Below, piece by piece: positions 7,977 to 16,275 of a stretch of 40,087 nucleotides of DNA. The DNA is from Planctomycetota bacterium. Its GTDB lineage: Bacteria; Planctomycetota; Planctomycetia; Planctomycetales; Planctomycetaceae. The stretch covers positions 1 through 40,087 of the forward strand of contig JAQBVJ010000063.1 in NCBI GenBank assembly GCA_027623235.1, in the 5' to 3' direction. Numbering within the stretch: the stretch's first letter is position 1; each line of letters opens with the position of its first letter. Below the pieces are notes generated by a model. That model did not search any database, was not told the DNA's origin, and saw only the letters and a list, made by a program, of their open reading frames with translations. The position numbers and the translations under genes were made by a program.

Positions 7977-9599
7977 ATGGAAACTGTAGTGACAGATTCT
8001 GAACCAGTGCAGACCGAACATGACCCGTCCGTTGCGGATGTGACACTGCTTGAGGACAAATTTCCCGAGTGGTTTCAGCTTCGCGCGTCGACCACCGGCT
8101 TCGTGTTTGTGCTGTCGCTGACGTTCGTCTTCTTCAACCTGCTCCCGCTGAGCCACACCGACCTGTGGGGGCACTTGTCTTACGGACGGCAGATCGTCAG
8201 TGAGCGGGCGATTCCTCAGACCGAGCCACTGATGCCTCTGTCAGAGGGAGTCCCCTTCATCGACGGTGCGTGGCTGACGCAGGTCCTGGGCTATGGAGCC
8301 TGGACGGTCGGCGGTCGCGCAGCGATGGCTTTCCTGTTTGCTCTGTCGGTCACGCTGAGCTCCGGCTTCATCATGATGAGAGTTCGGCAGAAGACGGGCA
8401 GTGGCCTGTTTGCTCTGCTGGCGTTCGGGCTGCTGCTGTGGGTTGACTGGAAACAGTTGATGATTGTGCGGCCTCAAGTGGCGGGGCTCGTGATGTTCTG
8501 CGGGTTGTTTTCGTTCCTCACCTCGAAGAAGTGGCACGGTTCGCTGTGGGTGGGAGTGCCCGTGCTGTTTGCTCTGTGGGCCAACATGCACGGATCGTTC
8601 ATGGTGGGCCTCGGTCTGCTGGGTGCGTTTACGATCGGGCGAGCCGTCGACCTGCTGCGTCGAACAGGCAAAGTGAAAATGCTGCTGCGGGACCGCTGGG
8701 TGTTCCGGTATCTCCTGCTGACCGAACTGGCGGCCGTCGCGACTCTTGTGAATCCGTACGGGCTCGCGCTGCACGCTGAAGTGCTGTCGTTCGGTCAGAA
8801 TGCGAATCTGGCGGACATCATCGAGTGGAAGCCACTCAGCATTCGCATGTTCCAGGGTCAGGCCGCGGCCGCTGTTGCACTGATGCTCATCGTTTTTTAC
8901 CGGTTCAGCCCGCGTCGAGTTTCGACGACCGAACTGATTCTGCTGGCTGGCCTGGGTGTGGGAGCTCTCTGGACGTCGCGGATGATTCTGTGGTGGGCTC
9001 CTGTCGCGGCTTATTTCGTCGCTCTGCACGGTCACTCGATTTATCGGCGCTGGAGACAGGCCGAACCCGCGACAGAGCCGCCTCGAACGGCGAGCCTCTG
9101 GACAGTCGTCTCACTCGGCATCGCGTTTCTGGCGTTCGAAATCTCGCACATGGGCAACGTCACGGTCGACCTTGCGACGGGTAAGACAGAAAAAGCCCGG
9201 GACCGAATGAACAAGGTCGCTGTCAGTGACATGACTCCGGTCCTTGTCGTCGACAAATATCTCAACAAGGTCTACGGCGGCAAGAATCCTCCGACGGGAC
9301 TCGTCTTTAACACTTACGAGATGGGCGACTACCTGACGTTCGCCGGCCCGAGGAACATGAAACTGTTCCTGAACTCGCACGCCCATCTGGTTCCGACCGA
9401 TGTGTGGAAGGCCTACATGGGGATTTCGGAGTTCGGTCGCGACTGGGAGTCCGAACTCGCCCGCTACGGCGTCAACATGGTCATCATGGATAACATCACG
9501 CGGAAGTCGTCGCAGACTTTCTTCTACGAGAGCGGCAAGTGGAACCTGGATTACCAGGACGCCACGGTCACGGTCTATGTTCGGAAAATTCCGATCTAA
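7977..9599 (+). CDS. Polytopic membrane protein, GT-C glycosyltransferase-like topology
   Basis: 540-aa integral membrane protein with roughly ten hydrophobic spans between residues 45 and 390 (for example TTGFVFVLSLTFVFFNLLPL, LFALLAFGLLLWVD, AAAVALMLIVFYRF) and a C-terminal soluble domain of about 160 residues. The first loop, HTDLWGHLSYGRQIV plus PFIDGAWLTQVLGYG, has the acidic residues seen in the first periplasmic loop of GT-C type lipid-linked sugar transferases, which suggests but does not prove such an activity. The frame opens at 7887, but ATG 7977 follows GGAGA and starts a plausible cytoplasmic tail. It is followed 66 bp later by an anchored soluble protein, probably in the same transcript. 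No named family is claimed. Confidence 0.7.
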   Translation: METVVTDSEPVQTEHDPSVADVTLLEDKFPEWFQLRASTTGFVFVLSLTFVFFNLLPLSHTDLWGHLSYGRQIVSERAIPQTEPLMPLSEGVPFIDGAWLTQVLGYGAWTVGGRAAMAFLFALSVTLSSGFIMMRVRQKTGSGLFALLAFGLLLWVDWKQLMIVRPQVAGLVMFCGLFSFLTSKKWHGSLWVGVPVLFALWANMHGSFMVGLGLLGAFTIGRAVDLLRRTGKVKMLLRDRWVFRYLLLTELAAVATLVNPYGLALHAEVLSFGQNANLADIIEWKPLSIRMFQGQAAAAVALMLIVFYRFSPRRVSTTELILLAGLGVGALWTSRMILWWAPVAAYFVALHGHSIYRRWRQAEPATEPPRTASLWTVVSLGIAFLAFEISHMGNVTVDLATGKTEKARDRMNKVAVSDMTPVLVVDKYLNKVYGGKNPPTGLVFNTYEMGDYLTFAGPRNMKLFLNSHAHLVPTDVWKAYMGISEFGRDWESELARYGVNMVIMDNITRKSSQTFFYESGKWNLDYQDATVTVYVRKIPI

Positions 9600-9665
9600 C
9601 GCCGGCCGCAGTCTGAATCGCTCCCCAGAGCCATCGACCTCATCGCGAACAGCGAGGAATCATCA

Positions 9666-11060
9666 ATGAAACTTGCAGGAAAGTTTGTCGGCTTCGTTCT
9701 GGTCCAGGTGATCGTCATCGGCGTGCTCGCCGCGTCGGTCGCGACCCTCAGCCCGCGTCAGACCGAACGAGTGGCCGAGGTGGTCAGTGCTCGTCCGAAA
9801 TTCACACCGGTGCAGATCGAGCGGAAAACACCTCTCGAAGTCAAACCGCTCTACGACGACCCGGAAGTGGTGAGCGACGAAGAACTGGCGGCGGTGCTGT
9901 TTCGAGTTCAACCGAAGTTTTCCGCAAAGAACCTCAAACCCAACTTCGTCGAGCACGCTCTGCGAACGTGGCGGGTCAGCGCGACGTTTCAGGAACCCGG
10001 CGTGATGTCGGGTGAGGAGATGCGTGACTTTCTGCTGAATTACGCCCGCTTCGCCATGTCCTGGGGGCCGGAGATCGACTCGCTGCTGGAATCGCGGGAG
10101 ACCGGCATCTACGTCCGCTGGGGTCGCGACACGGGGGCCTCGGTTCACCACGATCACACGCTGGCCTGTCTCACCGAAGCCGGCGTGCCACTCGACAACC
10201 CGGTTCAGGCACCGGGACGTCAAAACGCGACTTTAAAGAACATGGTTGAGCAGGCTCTGTACGACTTCCGTCTTGATGAGCGGGAAACGGAATGGTCGGC
10301 GATGGCGTTCGGCCTGTGGCTTCCTCCGGTCACCACATGGACCAACGGCGAGGGCCGCGAGCTCAACTTCGACCTCATCGCCAAACGACAGCTGCGAGGT
10401 CACCGCCAGTTTGGCGTCTGCGGCGGCACGCACCGCGTGTACTCGCTGATGATGCTGCTGCGGATCAATGAGAAATTCCCGATCCTCACCGAACCCGTTC
10501 GAGCCGAAGTCTACGCTCACCTGGAAGGAGTCCGGGACACACTGAAGGTGACTCAGTTCCCGGACGGCCACTGGCCGTACAACTGGCCGGACGGAGCAGA
10601 CGCGGTCGAGCATCCTGGTGACCACGAATCCTACCGCGACGTCATCGCGACCGGACATCACCTCGAGTGGCTGGCCATCGCGCCTGAGGATCTTCACCCG
10701 CCGCGCGAAATGATTCGCAAAGCCGCCCGCTGGATCATCGACGACACAACCGCAAAGTCGCGCGAGAAGATTCAGGAAAGCTTCACGTTCTACAGCCACG
10801 TCGGTAACGCGCTCGCCCTGTGGCGCAACACCTCGCCGCCGGAGTTCTGGCACGAGTGGGAAAAGAAGCACCCCTACGAGGGCAAAGGCAAGAAGAAACC
10901 CGCTCCGGAAAAACCGACGACGCCCGTGAACGAACCGGAAAAGAACCCGACCGAGATCGAAGTCTCGCCCGAGTCGGAAGCCGCAGCAGAAGCCGAAGGT
11001 AAAAAGCCGGCCGCGACACCAGAAGCGGAAAACGAAAAGCCGACTGACGACAGCCAGTAA
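9666..11060 (+). CDS. Membrane-anchored protein, probably alpha/alpha-toroid
   Basis: 464-aa protein with one N-terminal span (about 5-26, KFVGFVLVQVIVIGVLAAS) and a large exported domain of regularly spaced helices. Segments such as GVCGGTHRVYSLMMLLRIN, LKVTQFPDGHWPYNWPDG and GHHLEWLAIAPEDLHPP resemble the repeating helices of terpene-cyclase or prenyltransferase-type alpha/alpha toroids, but no DXDD or QW motif is obvious, so cyclase activity is not claimed. The last ~70 residues are a low-complexity K/P/E-rich tail (GKGKKKPAPEKPTTP), probably disordered. It sits 66 bp downstream of the polytopic membrane protein and is probably cotranscribed; the terminator is at 11210-11243. Function unknown; a role together with the upstream gene is inferred from position only. 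Confidence 0.7.
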   Translation: MKLAGKFVGFVLVQVIVIGVLAASVATLSPRQTERVAEVVSARPKFTPVQIERKTPLEVKPLYDDPEVVSDEELAAVLFRVQPKFSAKNLKPNFVEHALRTWRVSATFQEPGVMSGEEMRDFLLNYARFAMSWGPEIDSLLESRETGIYVRWGRDTGASVHHDHTLACLTEAGVPLDNPVQAPGRQNATLKNMVEQALYDFRLDERETEWSAMAFGLWLPPVTTWTNGEGRELNFDLIAKRQLRGHRQFGVCGGTHRVYSLMMLLRINEKFPILTEPVRAEVYAHLEGVRDTLKVTQFPDGHWPYNWPDGADAVEHPGDHESYRDVIATGHHLEWLAIAPEDLHPPREMIRKAARWIIDDTTAKSREKIQESFTFYSHVGNALALWRNTSPPEFWHEWEKKHPYEGKGKKKPAPEKPTTPVNEPEKNPTEIEVSPESEAAAEAEGKKPAATPEAENEKPTDDSQ

Positions 11061-11209
11061 CACCTCGGTCGGCTGAACGGGCTTCATTGGCCGCGAAGTC
11101 ACTGCGACGATCTCTGCAAATATCGCAGACCATTCGTCGAAGGCTGGCAGTATGCAACTCTCGGGTCGACTTCAGTGATCAGTGGACCTGAGGTTCCTGG
11201 CCGGCGCTC

Positions 11210-11243
11210 AAACCTCGGAGTTTTCCGAGGTTTTTGCTTTTTT
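11210..11243 (+). terminator. Intrinsic terminator
   Basis: Perfect 10-bp stem (AAACCTCGGA at 11210-11219 with TCCGAGGTTT at 11224-11233), a 4-nt loop, then a T-rich run (TTGCTTTTTT). It lies 150 bp downstream of the toroid-like gene and would end the 7977-11060 transcript. Confidence 0.8.
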
Positions 11244-11377
11244 CCGCAGGTTGATCAACCGCGAGGCAGCAGTCAAAGTGAGTGTTCGCGCGCACTCACG
11301 ACCTGATCACTGTCATGGGAACGAGCGATGCCGTTCGCCAAAGAGGGTTGTCGCGGAATTTCCGGCAGGCGAAGAGT

Positions 11378-11545
11378 TCAGGCGAATTCCGGCTGAACCT
11401 GAATCACTTCTTCTCGGTAAGAAGGTTCTTCGTGCGGAGTTTCAATTGCGAGTCGAACGAAATCGTCGTCCACTTCAAGCACAGTCACAATGATTCGACT
11501 GTCGATAACAATGGCTTCGTTTTCGCTTCGCGAAATGACCTGCAT
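11378..11545 (-). CDS. csrA: CsrA family RNA-binding translational regulator
   Basis: 55-aa protein matching CsrA in length and pattern: MQVISRSENEAIVI, then VTVLEV, VRLAIETP and YREEV. CsrA dimers bind GGA-containing hairpins in mRNA leaders to control translation and stability. The RNA-contacting arginine near the C-terminal strand is kept at its usual number, R44. Differences from the common consensus are MQVIS for MLVLS and VRLAIE for VRLGIE, so it is a diverged member. The frame opens at 11560, but ATG 11545 behind CGAGGG gives the standard start. Neighbour yidD is on the same strand 208 bp upstream; no flagellar genes or FliW are in this window. Confidence 0.9.
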   Translation of the reverse strand: MQVISRSENEAIVIDSRIIVTVLEVDDDFVRLAIETPHEEPSYREEVIQVQPEFA

Positions 11546-11753
11546 CGTTGACCCTCGCAAGAATGAGTCGAAGAATGAATCGTGCAGAATAATCGAAGAG
11601 CTCGATCAAAGATGAAGGGCCATTCTATGAGTCGAAGGCAGGTCGGCAAGTGGCAAAAAAAACTTCTTTTTGATTCGTCGTTCGCCGTGTTGAATCGTTG
11701 ACTTTCAAACGAAGAATCTTCTTCGCTCGCAATAGCTCGTATAGATAAATCCC

Positions 11754-11990
11754 TCAGGGAGGATCGTACCCGCCAGGATGAAATGGGTGGCAGCGGCAGA
11801 TTCTCAGCACTCCGCGAAAGCTTCCGCGGACCGCCCCGTATTTCTCAACCGCCTGGATGAAGTACGCACTGCACGATGGCTCGAAGCGGCAGCAGTTTCC
11901 AAACATCCAGCTGAGAAACCGCTGATAAAATCGCACCAGCAGGATCAGAATCAGCGAGGGAATCGAGATCAGGAATCGCAGGAGCTTCAT
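11754..11990 (-). CDS. yidD: Membrane protein insertion efficiency factor YidD
   Basis: 78-aa protein with the YidD (UPF0161) signature: an N-terminal amphipathic/hydrophobic helix ([20 protein letters not shown]), then [36 protein letters not shown] and the diagnostic [14 protein letters not shown]. YidD is a small inner-membrane-associated protein that helps YidC/Sec insert membrane proteins. It usually lies in the rpmH-rnpA-yidD-yidC cluster, but here it stands alone beside csrA. The open frame extends to 12248, but ATG 11990 matches the family length. Confidence 0.93.
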   Translation of the reverse strand: MKLLRFLISIPSLILILLVRFYQRFLSWMFGNCCRFEPSCSAYFIQAVEKYGAVRGSFRGVLRICRCHPFHPGGYDPP

Positions 11991-12572
11991 CGGGACTTCC
12001 GCGCGGCGATTGCAAAACCGGAGTGTAGAGGAACCGACAGGCCGTACCATCCAGCGCACGACCGCGAGTCTCGTCCATCGTCGGCACGGCAGAGTTGCAT
12101 GATTGGCACGTCCGATTTGTTTGTCTTGAGAAACGGCGGCGGCCGCTCTTCGGCGTCCGGTTTCTACCTGCCAGTGTCTGGCAATCGTGCTCCTGGTAAC
12201 TACGAAAGAGCCAGACGTCGCGCGCTCCGAGAACCGCGGTCTCCTCACGCGGCCTGAATGTCGCCTCAGTCATCTCCCGAGTTGCGGCTGGGCAAGTTTG
12301 CAATGGAGGCAGACTCAGCTTGACCGACTCGCCGACCGAATTCCCGCCAGGAATGATGCTCGAAAACAACTCATGTTGCCAGAAGTCACCGGCGATGAAC
12401 ACTGAGTCCACGCTGGCAGAGGTTTGCCTCCATAGCTGGTAAGTACTGCAGCCGTAGCGACTTAAGCAGCACGCAACACATGGTCGACACAAGACGCGGC
12501 CAATTGGCACTCCTTCTGCAATGACATCATCTGTCGGTCGTGTTCTGACCGGCGTCATCAGGGGGAGAGAAC
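11991..12572. other. Intergenic region with no supported gene
   Basis: About 580 bp between yidD and the first Flp-like gene. Long open frames exist on both strands, partly as upstream extensions of yidD, but none has a recognisable domain, a good ribosome site or conserved-looking composition. I see no tRNA, riboswitch or clear terminator. It presumably holds the promoters of the divergent genes. Confidence 0.4.
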
Positions 12573-12875
12573 ATGGCTGCCATCATTCGAAATCTGTGGG
12601 ACGACGAAGCCGGCTTCATCGTCGCGACCGAGCTGGTTCTGGTCTCGACGATTCTCGTTCTCTCTATGGTCGTCGGAATGACGTCCGTTTCTCACGCGGT
12701 CAATCACGAGCTCGTTGATATCGCGTCGGCCTATGACTGCGTCAATCAGAGCTACCGCTACGACGGACTGTTCGGTCCGCAACATGACGGAAGTTACGGA
12801 AGCCACTTTGACGACTCATCGGACTACTCCGGTGGTCTCGCCATCGTGGCCAACCACCGGTCCGGTCGCGACTGA
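12573..12875 (+). CDS. Flp/TadE-like type IVb pilin-like protein
   Basis: 100-aa protein with a short basic head (MAAIIRNLWDDEAG), a hydrophobic helix starting at about residue 15 (FIVATELVLVSTILVLSMVVGM) with the E in ATELVLV at the position of the pilin Glu-5, and a polar tyrosine-rich tail. This is the architecture of Flp-family mini-pilins of Tad systems and of related planctomycete proteins. The class III prepilin peptidase cleaves after a Gly before the helix; the G in DEAGF is the candidate site. ATG 12573 follows GGGGGAGAG. A second, related protein follows 80-100 bp later. No Tad ATPase, TadB/C or RcpA secretin is in this window, so pilus assembly is inferred from the protein alone. 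Confidence 0.65.
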   Translation: MAAIIRNLWDDEAGFIVATELVLVSTILVLSMVVGMTSVSHAVNHELVDIASAYDCVNQSYRYDGLFGPQHDGSYGSHFDDSSDYSGGLAIVANHRSGRD

Positions 12876-12976
12876 TCCTGACTTCGGTTCATCCACTTTC
12901 TGTCCTGTCCACCTGCTTTCCCACCACGGACGTTGGCGATGCCTGTTTCTTTGAAATGACCTTGTCGGACATTTTC

Positions 12977-13282
12977 ATGACCACACTGATTCAAAAACTC
13001 TGGACCGATCAAGTCGGCTCGTCGATCTCGGCTGAGATGGCGCTTGTCACTTCCGTGACGATCGGCGCACTCGTCATGAGCATGGCTCAATTCAGTGCGA
13101 CGGTGAATCGTGAGTTTCAGAAATCGGCCGAACACACCGGCATGACCATTTCCGATCTTGAGAAGCAGAAAGAGGACAAGGACACGCTGGCGAAGAAGGA
13201 ACAGGAAAAGAGAAACGAAGCCGACGACAACGAGAATCCGTCGAGCCCGTGGGGAGTCCGCCGTTCGGAAAATCAGGAGTAG
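12977..13282 (+). CDS. Second Flp-like protein with charged C-terminal tail
   Basis: 101 aa from ATG 12977 (ATG 12956 is an in-frame alternative; neither has a clear ribosome site). The N-terminus parallels the preceding gene: IQKLWTDQVGSSISAEMALV against IRNLWDDEAGFIVATELVLV, including a Gly before the helix and a Glu inside it. The helix (AEMALVTSVTIGALVMSMAQF) is followed by a highly charged, Lys/Glu-rich probably coiled tail. The pair looks like an ancient tandem duplication in which the second copy swapped its Tyr-rich tail for a charged one. A minor pilin or regulator role is possible; function unproven. Confidence 0.6.
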   Translation: MTTLIQKLWTDQVGSSISAEMALVTSVTIGALVMSMAQFSATVNREFQKSAEHTGMTISDLEKQKEDKDTLAKKEQEKRNEADDNENPSSPWGVRRSENQE

Positions 13283-13351
13283 TCACGACGGCAGTTCACA
13301 GCACCGCGTTCGACGACATCACATGCCGCGCGGAACGCTTCAGTCACGACC

Positions 13352-14782
13352 TCAATGATCTGTCGTGCCTTCTCCCGTTTCGTCGTCAGCCCGCACGAGC
13401 CGCGCGGCCAGAGCCAGTCGCGAATCGTCTTCCGTCTGCACGCTTCGCAGATCGAGCAGCACTTCGTTGTTCTGCACGCGGCCGAAAACGGGAATCCGAC
13501 CCAGCCGCAATCGCCGCGAAAAATCTCCGGCCGAAATGTCATCGTGCCGAAGAGCGATCACGATCGTTGGCAGTTCGATGGCCGGCAGCGATCCGCCTCC
13601 GATCTGTGCGACATCCTCTCGTATCGAAATCGAAAGGCCGTCCACGTTGCCGATTTTCTCAACGACGGCTTTTGCACGAGCGTGCAAAGTAGCGATCTTC
13701 GCCGTCAGCATGGCGAGTGTCGGGACGTCCGCTGTGGCTGTGTCGCGAACGTAAGAATCGAGCGTCGCGCTGAGCGCGGCGATGGTGAGTTTGCCGACTC
13801 GCACGGCGCGGGCCAGCGGGTGTTTTCGGACGCGTTCAACAAGTTCGCCTCGGCCGAGGATGATGCCGCACTGCGGTCCACCGAGAAGCTTGTCGCCGCT
13901 GCCGAGGATCAGGTCCGCTCCCGCCAGCATGCTGTGCTGAAATGTCGGCTCGTCAGGCAAGCCGGCTTCGGTCACGTCGTAAAGAGCACCGCTGCCGATA
14001 TCGTCGATGGCCAGCACGTTGTGTTTTCGTGCGAGTTTGAACAGGTCTTCCTCACGCGGCTTATGAGTGAACCCGACGACGCGAAAATTCGACGGATGAA
14101 CGTGCATGATTGCCGCCGTGTCCGGGCCGATCGCGTTTTCGTAATCGGAAAGGCTCGTGCGGTTTGTCGTGCCGACTTCGCGGAGCACCGCGCCACTCAG
14201 TTCAAAGATCTCCGGCAGCCGGAACGAGCCGCCGATCTCGATCAGCTCTCCGCGCGAGATGATGACCTCGCGACCTCGACATAGCGCCTGCAGAGTTAGC
14301 AGAGTTGCGGCCGCATTATTGTTTACGATCAGTGAACTCTCGCAGCCGGTGAGCAGCCGGAACGCCGGCTCCAGCTGGTAGCCTCGATACCGTCGCGCGG
14401 ACGACTCGAGATCGACCTCAACATTGCACGCCCCGGCGGCTTCGACGAGAGCCTGTTTCGCTGCCGCCGAAAGCGGCGACCGGCCAAGCCCCGTGTGAAG
14501 GACCACACCGGTCGCGTTGATGACTCGCTGGAGCTGAACGCGCTGCGCGTGAACCGCGCGGGACGCGACTTGAACGACGATCTGGTCCAGCAACGACTGG
14601 CGTTCCGGCGCATCCGGGACTTTTGGCATCGCCGCAATCGCTCGCAATTCTGCTCGTGCCCGGTCGAGTTCTTCTCGCGTCCAGTTCCGGACGATCGGAC
14701 GGCCAAACTCGCCCGCCAGCTCGAGCACAGTCGAGTGCTCAAGAATCTCGTGAATGGACGGCAGGTTTCGAAGCAGACTCAT
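13352..14782 (-). CDS. selA: L-seryl-tRNA(Sec) selenium transferase SelA
   Basis: 476-aa PLP enzyme that converts Ser-tRNA(Sec) to Sec-tRNA(Sec) using selenophosphate. Signatures include LPSIHEILEH near the N-terminus, INATGVVLHTGLGRSPL, NVEVDLESSARRYRGY, NNNAAATLLTL, ISRGELIEIGGSFRLPEI, GTTNRTSLSDYENAI and the PLP lysine loop GSGDKLLGGPQCG (about K298, close to E. coli K295). Full length with all core motifs. The frame begins at a TTG (14785); the adjacent ATG 14782 is taken as start. It lies 166 bp downstream of the DUF4424-like gene on the same strand, so cotranscription with that unit is possible but not shown. No selB, selC, selD or selenoprotein was recognised here. Confidence 0.93.
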   Translation of the reverse strand: MSLLRNLPSIHEILEHSTVLELAGEFGRPIVRNWTREELDRARAELRAIAAMPKVPDAPERQSLLDQIVVQVASRAVHAQRVQLQRVINATGVVLHTGLGRSPLSAAAKQALVEAAGACNVEVDLESSARRYRGYQLEPAFRLLTGCESSLIVNNNAAATLLTLQALCRGREVIISRGELIEIGGSFRLPEIFELSGAVLREVGTTNRTSLSDYENAIGPDTAAIMHVHPSNFRVVGFTHKPREEDLFKLARKHNVLAIDDIGSGALYDVTEAGLPDEPTFQHSMLAGADLILGSGDKLLGGPQCGIILGRGELVERVRKHPLARAVRVGKLTIAALSATLDSYVRDTATADVPTLAMLTAKIATLHARAKAVVEKIGNVDGLSISIREDVAQIGGGSLPAIELPTIVIALRHDDISAGDFSRRLRLGRIPVFGRVQNNEVLLDLRSVQTEDDSRLALAARLVRADDETGEGTTDH

Positions 14783-14948
14783 CAAACGCGACCTTTCGAC
14801 TTTCGGGGCTCTCGCGATTCTCGCCCTCGTACGAACGAAGTCGGCGTCGATCCGCGATCAGCGCAAAGAAGTTTAACGGATTTCTTTTCGCCTCACCGCT
14901 GTCGGCTTCCGGCCGCTCAGCAGAAACAGATTCCGGCGTCGCGCTGGC

Positions 14949-16196
14949 TCATTTCTTTGCGTGCTGGTCGCACCACTTCAACGTCGCTTCGATCTGCGGG
15001 CGGTACAGCGTGACCGTTCTGGAGTCAGGCTCAGCCAGCTTCATCTGCTCCTGCAGCCGTAGAGCGATCTGACGTATCACGGGCTCAACCTGCTGCGGAT
15101 TTGGTGAGGCAATCCCCTTGCCGTAGGCTCCCGTCACGCCGCGCATCAGAGAAAACACGTCGCGGGACTGCCGCAGTTTCTGCAAGTCCTCCGACTCCGG
15201 GCCCCAGATTGCAATGCGGTCCTGCCAGTACCGCAGAATCTTTTCGTTCATTTCGTGCCGGGCATCGGAGTCGCCCGCCGCCAGACGGTACTCACCGAGG
15301 AATCGCGCGATGACGGGATTGTTCGGGTCGCGTTTGTGAATCGTCTCCAGCAGGTCACGCGTTTCTTTTCGTGTGACGTGAGTGACGGCCAGGTAAACGT
15401 CGCGGTCCGGTTCAAAGTCGCGCAGTTCCCACACGATCGACTTTTCTGTCGTCTTTGGGTCGGCACTGATTCGTTCGTTTTCCTCGACACTCGGCTTCGT
15501 CGGAGGCAGTCCGCTGATGGGGAAAGGCAGGCCGAGCGCGAGATTTGCCAGGTTCAACCCATCGACGAATTCGACTTCGATCCGGCAGCGCCCGATCGGG
15601 CCGGCCCAGTCACGTCCGGTCCGCAGAATGTAGTGCACGTCGTGCTTGACGAACCGACCCTGCAGCGACGTCAGTTCTTCCGGCGACGCTGATTCACGTA
15701 CGTGCCGCGCAAGGTCCTCGTAAAGAGCCCCCGCGGACCACGAGGACTGCTGCTTCAGTTCGTGCCGGTAGGAGACTTCAACCTCGGTCGTTTTGCTTGC
15801 GGGAAACGTCATCTCCCACAACTTCCAGCCTCGCCCGCGACGTGTTTTCGGGTGGCCAGTGACTTCGACCGGCTTTCCTTCGACGCTCGCGCGAAAGTCG
15901 AGCAGGTCGGTGGTGTGGAAGACGGGAAAGCCGACGCTCATTGTCACGGGCTCGTCGGTCAGATTTTTCATCTGAAAGACCGCCCGCGTGCGGCACTCCT
16001 CACGACCAATCGTGAGCTGCACCGTTTCTTCTGCCATCGCCACTGTCGCTGAGCCGGAGCGGGATCCAAGTGACTCACCGCCGCTGAGAGGATCCGGGGC
16101 GATGTCTGCGCGAGCGGTCTGAGAAGCGAACCAGGCAACGGCAAGCAGCGCCAGACAAGCTGAGACCGTGCGGCAGATCATCGGCGTGCGAGGCAT
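14949..16196 (-). CDS. Secreted DUF4424-like protein
   Basis: 415-aa exported protein. A signal peptide (TVSACLALLAVAWFASQTARA) precedes DIAPDPLSGGESLG, close to the mature start seen in DUF4424-type proteins, then EECRTRAVFQMKNLTDEPVT and SVGFPVFHTT, the usual beta-sandwich signature. The C-terminal ~130 residues are helical (LLETIHKRDPNNPVIARFLG). The role of the family is unknown; an envelope-located ligand-binding or structural role is likely from topology. ATG 16196 follows GGGAGA and is preferred over the upstream TTG at 16214. It begins 79 bp after the 990-aa exported protein gene, probably in the same operon as the kinase and sigma factor. Confidence 0.65.
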   Translation of the reverse strand: MPRTPMICRTVSACLALLAVAWFASQTARADIAPDPLSGGESLGSRSGSATVAMAEETVQLTIGREECRTRAVFQMKNLTDEPVTMSVGFPVFHTTDLLDFRASVEGKPVEVTGHPKTRRGRGWKLWEMTFPASKTTEVEVSYRHELKQQSSWSAGALYEDLARHVRESASPEELTSLQGRFVKHDVHYILRTGRDWAGPIGRCRIEVEFVDGLNLANLALGLPFPISGLPPTKPSVEENERISADPKTTEKSIVWELRDFEPDRDVYLAVTHVTRKETRDLLETIHKRDPNNPVIARFLGEYRLAAGDSDARHEMNEKILRYWQDRIAIWGPESEDLQKLRQSRDVFSLMRGVTGAYGKGIASPNPQQVEPVIRQIALRLQEQMKLAEPDSRTVTLYRPQIEATLKWCDQHAKK

Positions 16197-16275
16197 CGCG
16201 TTTCTCCCGAGCAAACCAGCAAAGCGGATAACCGACTTTTACTGCGTTCAGCAGAGCGGTGACAACCACATCAGA

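Noticed and set aside
13355..14284. 309-codon plus-strand open frame
   Set aside because: Antisense shadow of selA without domains.
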